In this document: one piece after another, positions 26,348 to 34,746 of the stretch
Layout of the letters: every line of letters starts with the position of its first letter
Numbering within the stretch: the first letter of the stretch is position 1
Assembly: GCF_022402485.1 (NCBI RefSeq)
Contig: NZ_JAKRSA010000005.1
Span: forward strand, 1-40,594
DNA: 40,594 nt
Reading direction: 5' to 3'
Source of the DNA: Phenylobacterium sp.
Lineage (GTDB): Bacteria > Pseudomonadota > Alphaproteobacteria > Caulobacterales > Caulobacteraceae
Translations under genes and position numbers: made by a program
Notes under the pieces: generated by a model
Told to the model about the DNA's origin: nothing
The model's input: only the letters and a program-made list of their open reading frames with translations
Database searches by the model: none

Positions 26348-26629
26348 CTACCGCACCGTTTCCTTCTCCTTCGGTGCCGAGACCTTCTGGGGTTTGGCCT
26401 GGGCCTTGGGTTTGGGCAGCAGGCGGAAGCGGGACTGGCACCAGGCGAAGTCGATGCCGACATCGATGAGCGCGTCGGAGCGGCCGCAGGGGCAGAGGAA
26501 GTCCATCACCGCCCAGACGCGATAGGTCTCGCCGGCCTGCAGGGGCACGGGGCGCCCATTGGCGTGATTGGGGGCCGCATTGACACACAGAACCAGATCG
26601 CCAGGGCCAACCGCGTCGCTCATTTGCAT
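26348..26629 (-). CDS. Small conserved-looking protein with CPCG motif
   Basis: A 93-residue soluble protein of unknown function. Four cysteines are visible (LVLCVN, FLCPCG and AWCQ), so metal binding is possible. The last 20 residues are Lys/Pro/Ala-rich and probably disordered. The start is ATG 26629 or ATG 26623; the open frame runs on to 27010, but the upstream 127 residues overlap the divergent gene and look non-coding. It converges on the phosphatase gene with a 16-base gap. I do not assign a function. Confidence 0.6.
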   Translation of the reverse strand: MQMSDAVGPGDLVLCVNAAPNHANGRPVPLQAGETYRVWAVMDFLCPCGRSDALIDVGIDFAWCQSRFRLLPKPKAQAKPQKVSAPKEKETVR

Positions 26630-26953
26630 CCATCCATTGTGCTTGAGCCAGTTTAAACCCTTCGCCGCCTGGGACAAAGGCCGTCTCGGCTCAGTCCTCA
26701 AGGCCAAAGCCGTCTTCGTGTCCTTCGTGTCCCCTTCTTCCTCCAGCCCCCGCCCCCACCGCCGGTGACGTTCCTGTGTCCGACAGGCGACAATTGGTGC
26801 CGTGACGCTCTCGGATCGTCGTGCCAGGATGGCTTGGTCGGCCGTCGCGGCCAGAGCGTCGCGGGTGGACCAGGGTGTCGGCGGGCTCGCCGGCCTTCCC
26901 TGCCTAAAACCAAAAAGCCCGGCGACATGATCGGGCACGGGAAGGAAACGAAG
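26630..26953. other. Intergenic region between divergent genes
   Basis: 324 bases separate the small CPCG protein from the tandem-hotdog-like gene. The only clear structure is a 9-base tandem repeat at 26714-26731 (listed separately) with a pyrimidine-rich stretch after it. Promoters for both divergent genes should lie here, but I see no convincing -35/-10 pair. The right gene has an AAGGAAA ribosome-binding site just before its ATG. Confidence 0.5.
26714..26731. repeat. Tandem 9-mer CTTCGTGTC x2
   Basis: Two perfect adjacent copies of CTTCGTGTC. Read on the minus strand this gives GACACGAAG units, close to the CACAAAGG/CACGAAGG units that make up the inverted repeat at 39645-39714, so both may belong to one dispersed intergenic family. 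Confidence 0.6.
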
Positions 26954-27703
26954 ATGCGCGTCGCACATGAGGCGGCGGCGGGGGAGGCGACTCTGGTCGC
27001 GCCGCCGCAACCGTCACGCGCCCGGGCCGGCCCCCTGGGGGAGGCTGCCCATCTGGATGCTTTTGTCCCCCTGCTGGATGAGCTTTACGGCGAGACCTGG
27101 GGCGCAGGCGGGAATCTCTCCCTGATGTTCAAGGAACCTGTGGTCGAGGGCGGCACCCTGCGGGCCGAGGCCACGCCGGGTCGAGAGCGGGCGCGGCTGG
27201 AAATGCGCGACGCCGCCATGGCCCTGGTGTGCCAGGGGACCGCCGCCGATCACGCCGATGCGGGCTCGGACCTGTCCCGGCGGCTGCTGACTCAGGAGGC
27301 CGCGCCCCGCGGTGCCATCCGAATCCTGGCGGGCTTAAGCATCGGTGCCGAGGCCTGGGACATTGGCTTGCGCGCTCCAGGGTCAGGTCCAGGCGCGGCC
27401 CTGTCGCCGTCCGAGGTGGTCGCGCTCGCCGCCGCCGCCCGGGCACCGGTTGTGGGCACAGACCTCGTCGACCAGGGCCAGTTGGGCGGGGTGGAGATCC
27501 AGTTCCTGGAGGGCCCCTTGCGGGCTGGTGTGGCCTATGTCGCCCGCACCCGGCTGCACGCGGTGACCGAAAGCCCCGAGGCCGAGGCCGCCTGGTTCGA
27601 CGTGCTGATCGCTGATCCGGGGACCGGCCGGGATCAGGCCCGGGTGACGTTTTGCCTGCGCTTCATGAAGGTCGCCTCGCCGCTCTGGACGACCGCCGCC
27701 TGA
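26954..27703 (+). CDS. Hypothetical protein, possibly tandem hotdog (thioesterase/MaoC-like)
   Basis: A 249-residue soluble protein that I cannot name with certainty. It appears to have two similar halves. The first (about 30-120) has an LDAFVPLLDELYG helix and an EGGTLRAEAT strand. The second (about 150-245) has a similar plan ending in ARVTFCLRFMKV. The helix-plus-long-strand pattern resembles double-hotdog acyl-CoA/ACP enzymes such as MaoC dehydratases or thioesterases; this is a visual impression, not a motif match. ATG 26954 has an AAGGAAA site 7 bases upstream. The glycosidase gene that follows overlaps or closely abuts it, so the two are probably co-transcribed. Confidence 0.55.
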   Translation: MRVAHEAAAGEATLVAPPQPSRARAGPLGEAAHLDAFVPLLDELYGETWGAGGNLSLMFKEPVVEGGTLRAEATPGRERARLEMRDAAMALVCQGTAADHADAGSDLSRRLLTQEAAPRGAIRILAGLSIGAEAWDIGLRAPGSGPGAALSPSEVVALAAAARAPVVGTDLVDQGQLGGVEIQFLEGPLRAGVAYVARTRLHAVTESPEAEAAWFDVLIADPGTGRDQARVTFCLRFMKVASPLWTTAA

Positions 27704-29433
27704 CGCCCCCCAGGCTACAGCCCCTGGCCGATGGCGGGCTTGGTACGACCGCCCCCGTCGATCTGCCGATCATGTCGCCGAGGCTTCAGGGCCTGTGGGG
27801 CGCTGATGGCTGGCTTTCGCTTGCCCTGTGGGGCGGGGGCGACCTGGGACGGGTGCGGTTCGCCCTGCCGAAAGGACGGCTCACCTATGGGCCGAACCTG
27901 GTCGAGGGCAACGGGTGCGGCCTCTGGACAGCCCAGAGCGTTCCGGCCCTGCTGGTGGCGGGCCACCTTGAGGGCCGGCTGAGTCCAGCTCGCCGACCGG
28001 CCGGCTGGGATGAGCGCATCTATCCCCCCGCCAAGGTTGTCGCCCGGGACGGGTGGCATCGGGTCGACCTGCCTTGGGGACGACTGGCCCTTCGCAACCA
28101 CGGTGAGGAGACCGTGATCGCCCTCGGCGCCGACGAGGACGAGCTCTCCCGGGCCATGGCCCTCTCGCCCGACAGGATTCGCCGCGAGGCCAGGGCCTAT
28201 GCCGAGGCCTGCGATGGCCTGCCCCAGGCTGGACCCCTGCTGCGGAGCCTGGTGCGGCAGGGGCTGCACGCGGCGCGCTCCAGCATCCGCCACGGGCCGG
28301 GGGGCGACTTTGCCGGCCTGGCCGCCGGCCTCGCCTACAGCGCGCCGGCCCGGACCTATTTCCGCGATGGCTACTGGACCCTGCAGGCCCTTTTGCCCCT
28401 GGCGCCCGATGTGGTGGAGGCCCAGATCGATCTCCTTGCCGCAGGCGTCCGGCCGGATGGCGAGGCGCCCAGCGGGGTGATCGTCAGCGGCGCGGCCCAG
28501 TCGGCGGCCTGGGACGAGCTTCGCCGGCGCCGGCCACAGGTGGGGCGTGACAGCCGTCGCACGAACGAATGGTGGAGCGACCACTTCGACAGCCCGCTCT
28601 TTTTCGTGCTGGCGGTGGATGATCTGGCCGGCGTCTCTGGACGCAGGGGGGTCGCCGAGCGCCACTGGACGACGATCACGGCCATCTTCCGGCGCTACCA
28701 GCGCTTGGCGAAGGCGGGCCAGGGGCTGCCGCTAAAGCCCCGCCACGACCGCGACTGGGCCGACAATGTTTATCGCTCTGGGGCCGTGGCCTATGACATT
28801 GGCCTGTGGATCGGCGCCGCCGATGCTGTGGCCAGGCTCGGCGAGGGGCTTGATGCGACCCTTGCCGCCGAGGCTCGACAGGCGGCGGTTGAGGCGCGAG
28901 CCGCCCTGGACGCGGCGCTCTGGACGGGCGCCTGGTATGCTGATTATGGCGGCCTGGACGGTGAGGCCGAGGGGCATCTGGCCCTCGACAGCCTGACCCT
29001 CCTGCGCTGGGACGCGGTGAGCCCGGCCCGGGCCCGGGCGGTGCTGAGCGCCGTCGCTCAAAATCTGGAAAGCCGCAATAATGGCGGGCAGCCCTGGGGG
29101 GACTGGGGGGTGATGTGCGCCTTCCCCCCCTATGGCCGCCGGGCCGATGTGCGGGCCAAGAGCGCCTTTGGCTTCCGCTATCACAATGGCGCCGACTGGC
29201 CCTGGCTCGACGGGCTCTATGCCGGCGAGCTTTTGCGGCGGGGCCTGCCCGGCTGGCGCTATCCGCTGACTCGCTGGTGGGAGACATCCCTCCAGAATGG
29301 CTGGGCCGGGGCGGTGGAGTACTTCTCCCCGCCCTATGCGCCGGGTAGCCCGCTGCAGGGTTGGAGCAGCCTGCCCGCCGCCGTGGCCCTGCAGCATGTC
29401 AGCCAGGTTCTGGCTGGCGACCCCGCGCCGTGA
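27652..29433 (+). CDS. Six-hairpin glycosidase-like protein
   Basis: Up to 593 residues, without signal peptide or membrane segments, so cytoplasmic. An N-terminal beta-rich part (about 40-190) precedes an (alpha/alpha)6-barrel-like region rich in Trp and acidic residues (TNEWWSDHFDSPLFF, RDWADNVYRSG, GFRYHNGADWPWLDGLYAGE). These patterns fit the six-hairpin glycosidase superfamily (glycogen-debranching, GH63/GH37-like); the exact family and catalytic acids are not assigned. The start is uncertain: the frame opens at TTG 27652, overlapping the upstream gene, and the first ATG is 27772. It ends 6 bases before the convergent PIG-L gene. Confidence 0.65.
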   Translation: MPALHEGRLAALDDRRLTPPRLQPLADGGLGTTAPVDLPIMSPRLQGLWGADGWLSLALWGGGDLGRVRFALPKGRLTYGPNLVEGNGCGLWTAQSVPALLVAGHLEGRLSPARRPAGWDERIYPPAKVVARDGWHRVDLPWGRLALRNHGEETVIALGADEDELSRAMALSPDRIRREARAYAEACDGLPQAGPLLRSLVRQGLHAARSSIRHGPGGDFAGLAAGLAYSAPARTYFRDGYWTLQALLPLAPDVVEAQIDLLAAGVRPDGEAPSGVIVSGAAQSAAWDELRRRRPQVGRDSRRTNEWWSDHFDSPLFFVLAVDDLAGVSGRRGVAERHWTTITAIFRRYQRLAKAGQGLPLKPRHDRDWADNVYRSGAVAYDIGLWIGAADAVARLGEGLDATLAAEARQAAVEARAALDAALWTGAWYADYGGLDGEAEGHLALDSLTLLRWDAVSPARARAVLSAVAQNLESRNNGGQPWGDWGVMCAFPPYGRRADVRAKSAFGFRYHNGADWPWLDGLYAGELLRRGLPGWRYPLTRWWETSLQNGWAGAVEYFSPPYAPGSPLQGWSSLPAAVALQHVSQVLAGDPAP

Positions 29434-29439
29434 GTCGGC

Positions 29440-30297
29440 TCAGCGCCGGCGGTGCTGGACGAAGTATTCCCGGTCGAACAGCCGGTAATAGAGCCAGGCC
29501 GGCAGGCGGTCATAATAGGGCTGCACATCGGCAATGACCTTGGCCTGGGAGGCGTGCACGTCGAGCAAGGCCCGCTTGGTCAGGGCCTGGCGCGAGATGT
29601 TCACCGCGATCTGTGGCACCGGCAGGCCCTCACCCTGGCCCTTGGGATAGTTGTTGCGGAAGGCCTCCACCAGCCGCAGGGCCAGGCGCACCAGGGCCTT
29701 GGGCAGGGTCACCTGATAGAGCAGGCGCGGCCAGGCACCCTGGCTCGGCGGAGCCTCGAACAGCTCGCGCACCCAGGTTCCGGTGCGCACGTGATCGGGA
29801 TGGCCATAGAAGCCGACCTTCTCATCGAAACTGATCAGAACCTGGGGCCGGTAGCGGCCGATCAGCTCGGCGATGGCGGCCTTGGGTCCGGCGGGGTCGA
29901 TCCGCGACAGGCCACCGTCAGGGAAGTCGAGCACCTCCACGGACTCGGCCCCCAGCAGCCGGCCCGCAGCCTTGGCTTCCTCGGTCCGCACCTTGGCCAG
30001 CTGTTTGGGGGTGTAGCCCGTCCCTTGGGCGGCCTCACCCCGGGTGAGATAGACCAGCACCACCCGCGCCCCGGCGGCCGTCATCTGGGCCAGGGTTCCG
30101 GCGCAGGTGATCTCGTCATCGGGATGGGCCCAGACCACCAGGACGGTGACGCCTTCGCCGACCCCGGGCAGGACCTGGGTCTGGGGCACGGATTCGTCGT
30201 TCAGCTGGCTTCGGGCCAGGAGGAAGGCACCCACCAGGGCTGTGGGCACAGCCACCGCCGCCACCAGCCCCCAGGCGATGGACCGTCTATCCCCCAT
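29440..30297 (-). CDS. PIG-L family deacetylase, membrane-anchored
   Basis: A 285-residue protein with one N-terminal membrane helix (about 7-27) and a LmbE/PIG-L domain. The zinc-binding motif AHPDDE is at 57-62, and the distal HPDH motif is at 166-169, so the metal site looks complete. Family members remove an N-acetyl or N-acyl group from sugars or lipids; the hydrophobic anchor suggests a membrane-associated substrate. ATG 30297 overlaps the upstream PLP-enzyme gene by 11 bases, so the two are likely translated together and may act in the same pathway. Confidence 0.85.
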   Translation of the reverse strand: MGDRRSIAWGLVAAVAVPTALVGAFLLARSQLNDESVPQTQVLPGVGEGVTVLVVWAHPDDEITCAGTLAQMTAAGARVVLVYLTRGEAAQGTGYTPKQLAKVRTEEAKAAGRLLGAESVEVLDFPDGGLSRIDPAGPKAAIAELIGRYRPQVLISFDEKVGFYGHPDHVRTGTWVRELFEAPPSQGAWPRLLYQVTLPKALVRLALRLVEAFRNNYPKGQGEGLPVPQIAVNISRQALTKRALLDVHASQAKVIADVQPYYDRLPAWLYYRLFDREYFVQHRRR

Positions 30298-31519
30298 AGC
30301 GTGCCTCCGCCGGACGGGCACCGTCGCCCCTTGCGGCCTGGGTCGCCCAGGCCAAGTCTGCCAGATAGGTATCGGCGACGCCCTTGTGAACGGGTGACAG
30401 CATCAGGTGCAGGCCAGCGGGCTCGGTCACCGCGCTGGTCACCCAGCCCCGCCCATAGAGGTGCTTGAGGACGGCAAAGGGATTCACGTCTTCGCGGGTA
30501 AAGGCCAGGATGCCGAGCATCGGGTCGCCCAAAAGGCACCAGCCTTGGGCCTGCGCCCCCTCGGCAATCACCTGGCGCGCGGCGGTGACCTCGGCATGCT
30601 TGGCCCGGTAGCCTTCCACCCCCAGGACATTCATTACCGCCCAGGCCGCAGCGATGGCACCGCCGGGCCTTGTGCCGGCCAGGGTGGGGGTGACCATCTT
30701 GCCCGCCGGCCAGTCGCCGACCTCGAAGATCATATGGGCCCGCAGGTCCTCGCTGCGGAAGAAGACGGTGGACGCCCCCTTGGCGCAGTAGCCGTACTTG
30801 TGCAGGTCGGCCGACATGGAGGAGACGCCGAGAACCTCGAAGTCGAAGGGCGGGACCGGCGCGCCGTTCATCCGCACAAAGGGGGCCATATAGCCGCCGA
30901 CACAGGCGTCCACATGCAGCCAGACCCCGCGCCGCTCTGCCAGAGCACCCAGGGCTTCAATGGGGTCGATGAGGCCGAAGGGGAAACAGGGTGCCGATCC
31001 GACGATCATGATCGTCTGACCATCGATGGCCGCCTCCATGGCCACGGGATCGGCCAGCAGGTCCTTCAGCGGCGTGCGCCGGACCTCGATCTCCATCACC
31101 GCACAGGCCTTGTCGAAGGCCGGATGGGCCGAGCGGGGCAAGACGAGGTTGAGCTGTCCCGTCAGACCACGGACTTTGCGGGCGTGGTCCCGGGCGGCCT
31201 TCACCGCCATCAGGATGGAATCGGTGCCGCCGCTGGTCATGTTGCCGACGCAAGCCTCGTCGCCGTGCAGCAGGCCGAGGCCAAAGGCGACCACCTGCGC
31301 CTCCATCTGCTTCAGGCTCGGAAAGGCGGCGGGCCCAAGCCCGTTTTCGGAGGCGAACTTCGCGTAGGCCTCCTTCTGCACCTGCTCGATCTCAGGGCCG
31401 GCATTGAAGACATAGACCGCAGCCTTGCCGTCGCGCCACTTCACGTCCCCCTGGGCCATCTGGTCCATGCGCGCGGAAACCTCGGTCCAGGGCGCGCCTG
31501 TGGTTGGCAACATCGTCAT
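30287..31519 (-). CDS. PLP-dependent lyase/decarboxylase (sphingosine-1-phosphate lyase-like)
   Basis: A 410-residue fold-type I PLP enzyme of the group II decarboxylase superfamily. The stretch MTSGGTDSILMA (94-105) is the form seen in sphingosine-1-phosphate lyases. HVDACVGGY (202-210) supplies the pyridine-nitrogen Asp204, and SADLHKYGY holds the Schiff-base Lys241. Amino-acid decarboxylase activity is the main alternative. ATG 31519 was chosen; the much longer open frame upstream lies antisense to the MFS gene and is not real. It overlaps the PIG-L deacetylase gene downstream, a pairing that would suit turnover of an amide-linked sphingolipid; this is inference. Confidence 0.8.
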   Translation of the reverse strand: MTMLPTTGAPWTEVSARMDQMAQGDVKWRDGKAAVYVFNAGPEIEQVQKEAYAKFASENGLGPAAFPSLKQMEAQVVAFGLGLLHGDEACVGNMTSGGTDSILMAVKAARDHARKVRGLTGQLNLVLPRSAHPAFDKACAVMEIEVRRTPLKDLLADPVAMEAAIDGQTIMIVGSAPCFPFGLIDPIEALGALAERRGVWLHVDACVGGYMAPFVRMNGAPVPPFDFEVLGVSSMSADLHKYGYCAKGASTVFFRSEDLRAHMIFEVGDWPAGKMVTPTLAGTRPGGAIAAAWAVMNVLGVEGYRAKHAEVTAARQVIAEGAQAQGWCLLGDPMLGILAFTREDVNPFAVLKHLYGRGWVTSAVTEPAGLHLMLSPVHKGVADTYLADLAWATQAARGDGARPAEARYGG

Positions 31520-31672
31520 TGGCTTCGCCCTCCCCGGGGCTGGTCGGCCGCTTTGCGGCTCTAATCCTTGGGTCGCCAAGGTGGCATAACCCCGGGTGTT
31601 CGCAAGGGGCTGAGGCTTGACCTGGACGACATCCACAGCCAAGGCCTGTCGCTTCGACGGGAGGGGGAAACC

Positions 31673-32953
31673 ATGTCGCAGGGCTCTGAGGTGCTGAACT
31701 CGCCGAACACCCGCCGTGTGCTGGGCGCAAGCTTGGTGGGCACGGCGGTGGAGTTCTATGATTTCTATATCTACGCCACGGCTGCGGCCCTGGTGTTTGG
31801 CCCGCTGTTCTTCCCGGCGGCCTCGCCCTCGGCGCAGCTGCTCTCGTCCTACGCCACCTTCGCCATCGCCTTCTTTGCCCGGCCCATCGGGGCCGCAGTG
31901 TTTGGGCACTATGGGGACCGGATCGGGCGGAAATCGACCCTGGTGGCCTCCCTGCTGCTGATGGGGGTCTCGACCTTCCTCATCGCCTTCCTGCCCACCT
32001 ATGCCATGGCCGGGTGGATCGCCCCGGCCCTGCTCTGCCTGCTGCGGTTTGGCCAGGGGCTTGGCCTGGGCGGCGAGTGGGGGGGCGCGGCCCTGCTGGC
32101 GGTGGAGAATGCGCCGCCGGGCTGGAAGGCGCGGTTTGGCATGTTCCCGCAGTTGGGGGCACCGGTGGGCTTCATCGCCGCCAACGGCCTGTTCCTGATT
32201 CTTGGCCTGTCCTTGAGCGCTGAACAGTTCATGGCCTGGGGCTGGCGGATTCCCTTCCTGCTCAGCGCCGTCCTGGTGGGGATCGGCCTTTGGGTGCGCC
32301 TGAAGCTCACCGAGACCCCGGCCTTCTCCAAGGCCCTGGAGCATGCCCCGCCGTCCAAGACGCCCCTTCTGGAGCTGATCGCCCGCCATCCCCTGGAGAC
32401 CCTGGGGGGGACCTTTGCGGTGGTCGCCTGTTTCGCCACCTATTACCTGTCGACGGCGTTTGCCCTGGGCTACGGCACCACGACGCTCGGCTATTCCCGG
32501 GACATGTTCCTGGCCATCCAGCTAGGGGCGATCCTGTTCATGGCCATCGGCATCATCATCGCCGGCTACTGGTCGGATGCCACCACGCCCCGGGGCGTGC
32601 TCATGTGGGGTTGCGGCATGGTGGTGGTGGCGGGTCTGCTGCTGGCACCGATGCTGGGGTCAGGCTCCCTCTGGCTGGTGTTCGGCTTCCTGTCCCTGAC
32701 CCTGTTCTGCATGGGCTTTGTATATGGTCCGCTGGGCGCCTTCCTGCCGGGTCTGTTCCCAGCCAGGGTCCGCTACACAGGCGCCTCGGTGGCCTTCAAT
32801 GTGGGGGGCATCCTGGGGGGCGGTCTGGCCCCTATGGTCGCCCAGATTCTCGCCGACCGGGGCGGCCTGGTGCCCGTAGGCATCTATCTGGGTGCCGCAG
32901 CCCTGGTCAGCCTCGTGGCGCTCGCGCCCCTGCGCCGGACGGTGGAGGACTAG
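31673..32953 (+). CDS. MFS transporter of the metabolite:H+ symporter (MHS/ShiA-ProP) type
   Basis: A 426-residue inner-membrane transporter with 12 predicted helices. The GTAVEFYDFYIY opening in helix 1 and the GHYGDRIGRK loop between helices 2 and 3 are typical of the MHS family, whose members import dicarboxylates, shikimate, alpha-ketoglutarate or osmolytes with H+. Helix 4-5 has the LLRFGQGLGLGGEWGGA signature. The start ATG has a strong GGAGGGGG ribosome-binding site. Substrate cannot be assigned. It is divergent from the PLP lyase gene, 153 bases apart. Confidence 0.88.
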   Translation: MSQGSEVLNSPNTRRVLGASLVGTAVEFYDFYIYATAAALVFGPLFFPAASPSAQLLSSYATFAIAFFARPIGAAVFGHYGDRIGRKSTLVASLLLMGVSTFLIAFLPTYAMAGWIAPALLCLLRFGQGLGLGGEWGGAALLAVENAPPGWKARFGMFPQLGAPVGFIAANGLFLILGLSLSAEQFMAWGWRIPFLLSAVLVGIGLWVRLKLTETPAFSKALEHAPPSKTPLLELIARHPLETLGGTFAVVACFATYYLSTAFALGYGTTTLGYSRDMFLAIQLGAILFMAIGIIIAGYWSDATTPRGVLMWGCGMVVVAGLLLAPMLGSGSLWLVFGFLSLTLFCMGFVYGPLGAFLPGLFPARVRYTGASVAFNVGGILGGGLAPMVAQILADRGGLVPVGIYLGAAALVSLVALAPLRRTVED

Positions 32954-32990
32954 ACGCTCACCGCAAGGCTCCGAGATAGGTTGGGACATA

Positions 32991-33101
32991 GCGGTTCGGC
33001 AGGTTTTCTTTCTGGCGTCTGCGCTGAGGTCCGCTTTTGGCTCCGGGCTCCGTGACGGGATTCCAGCCGTTGCGGACGTTGGGAGCGTCGGCAGCCGAGC
33101 G
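32991..33101 (+). repeat. Left copy of imperfect direct repeat flanking the HEPN-like gene
   Basis: A stretch of about 111 bases that aligns in the same orientation with 34747-34851. The first 14 bases are identical, as is CTCCGTGACGGGA further in; the left copy carries an extra duplicated 'ggctccg' and some more substitutions. It starts 37 bases after the MFS gene stop. With its partner it brackets the lower-GC gene at 33149-34606. Confidence 0.7.
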
Positions 33102-33148
33102 GCTAGGCTAACGCCAGCGTAATCCGTAGCGCTGTAAGCCGTCGCGAA

Positions 33149-34606
33149 CTAGCTACTTGAGGGGATAGATACGCCGTCGTCGTCGATGGGCTGGGAGAGG
33201 GCGCGCACTCTGTATCCGGGCGTGTAGCGGTCGATATAGGTGGGGCTTGCACCGGCGATCTTCAGCACCATTCGATTGAGGATTGTGCGCAAGATCACAG
33301 TGTCGCGGGCGGTGGGTATGCTCTCATCCCGGTGCTGTACCGTTCCGTGAGCGGCGATGTTTCGCCGTTCCCACGCGGCGTTCTCCGCTGATCCCCATCG
33401 CAGACCTAACCGCTCCATGAGTTGCCGTCGGAGGCTTGCGCCGCTGGGATCGTTCGATTTTCCAATCTTGTCGCAGAGATGTCGTGTCACGACGTCATCG
33501 AGCTTCAGTTCCTCAACGCATTTTCTCAAAGCCTTGCGTACGCTACGAGCGAGCGCCCTGTCCTGGATGGGGCCGGTGGGTTTGAAGCCGGGATGCGCAT
33601 CAAGGTAAGCCGTTCCCAAGGCCTCTATCGCCGCGCCGAAATGCCCAGCCGCCATATGGCGTGGGGCATTGACAGCGAACCAGTAGTTCCAGCTCAAAGC
33701 TCGAAAACTTAGTTCGTCATAGTGGTCGAAAAGAGAGCTGGCGACACGCCCGACCGCGTCTTGTTCGACGGCGTTCTCCATCCGCCGACTTAAGGGTGCG
33801 GGCGGATCGGCCGCATCCACCCAGTCACGGCCAAACGGGCTGGCCGACCGCGCGGAGGTCCAAACGAACTGCGAGTCTCCGTCGAGCGCTGTGGAGCCCA
33901 GCCACACTAGGCCGGAGCCCAGACTGAACCCTACAACTTCGCGTACCCGCTGACGAAACTCGTCATCCGGTGCCCCCTCATAGAGGATATAGCCGGGCCA
34001 GCGATCTTTCGGGCCTTCCCGAGAAGCGCAGACAAATAGTCGGACGCCTCCGATCACCATTTCCAGCGCGGCCGAATAGCTGCCCAAGCGACCGCCAGCC
34101 CCCGACCCCTTCAATGTGACGCTCGACACGCCTTGGCCGATGGTTCTGGTCTCTGTGACGTCACGCCGGTCGTCGATCGATCCGCCAAGCCAATGACAGG
34201 TCTGGCGGTCGACATTGTTCAGCCAGTCGATCGTGAACGCGACGGGGGGCGGCGATGGACGAGTGATGAGTATCTGGCCCACGTAGTACCGGGCGGTGTG
34301 TCGTGGGCCAACGACGAGGTCGCCGCCATTTGACTTGCTATGCCAATGGACTTCCGTGGCGATCGCTTCGTATCCACTGTCGCTGGTGAAGCCGATCCGT
34401 TCGGTAGGAGTGCGTATGGAGCCGGGGACACTGTAGTCGCCAATTGGCGCGTGTCGCGGCGAGATCGTGGTCAATTCCAGCCCGCCATTATCGAGCCGCC
34501 GAATTGAAATCTCTCGCACCGGTCCCACCACTGGTCCCGGATCACTTATTTCGAAGTGGCCGCCATTCAGATATTCGTCAAAGCACTCCCAAAGCCAGGC
34601 TGTCAT
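33149..34606 (-). CDS. HEPN-type RxxxxH protein, ApeA-like candidate abortive-infection factor
   Basis: A 485-residue soluble protein with two parts. Residues about 1-270 are beta-rich with no motif I recognise. Residues about 285-460 are helical and contain WERRNIAAHGTV, an RxxxxH motif (Arg415 to His420) as in HEPN ribonucleases, preceded by a helix GHFGAAIEALGTAYLD as in ApeA/Abi-type HEPN domains. Family HEPN proteins cut RNA, and in ApeA a beta-rich N-terminal domain senses phage. By analogy this may be a phage-defence toxin-sensor fusion. Base composition is lower than neighbours (38 of 60 G/C at 33361-33420 versus 44 of 60 at 36301-36360), and direct repeats flank it, suggesting transfer. 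The alternative is an uncharacterised HEPN protein of other function. Confidence 0.6.
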   Translation of the reverse strand: MTAWLWECFDEYLNGGHFEISDPGPVVGPVREISIRRLDNGGLELTTISPRHAPIGDYSVPGSIRTPTERIGFTSDSGYEAIATEVHWHSKSNGGDLVVGPRHTARYYVGQILITRPSPPPVAFTIDWLNNVDRQTCHWLGGSIDDRRDVTETRTIGQGVSSVTLKGSGAGGRLGSYSAALEMVIGGVRLFVCASREGPKDRWPGYILYEGAPDDEFRQRVREVVGFSLGSGLVWLGSTALDGDSQFVWTSARSASPFGRDWVDAADPPAPLSRRMENAVEQDAVGRVASSLFDHYDELSFRALSWNYWFAVNAPRHMAAGHFGAAIEALGTAYLDAHPGFKPTGPIQDRALARSVRKALRKCVEELKLDDVVTRHLCDKIGKSNDPSGASLRRQLMERLGLRWGSAENAAWERRNIAAHGTVQHRDESIPTARDTVILRTILNRMVLKIAGASPTYIDRYTPGYRVRALSQPIDDDGVSIPSSS

Positions 34607-34746
34607 TCGCTAGTTCCGTGGTCTGCGCGCTCGACGAGCGCAGGCATACTCGCATCGGCCAGACTGGTTGTCCGCATTACCGCAGTGTTGGTCAGCGACA
34701 GACCTGGGGAGTGTCGGCGAGCAAAGTCGCATTCCCACCCCTCTCG

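Noticed and set aside
26714..26731. Start of a CRISPR array
   Set aside because: Only two adjacent 9-base units with no spacer and no cas gene in the window.
31520..32389. Extension of the PLP lyase gene to 700 codons
   Set aside because: The added part is Gln/Gly/Arg-rich and lies antisense to the MFS transporter; the conserved protein begins at ATG 31519.
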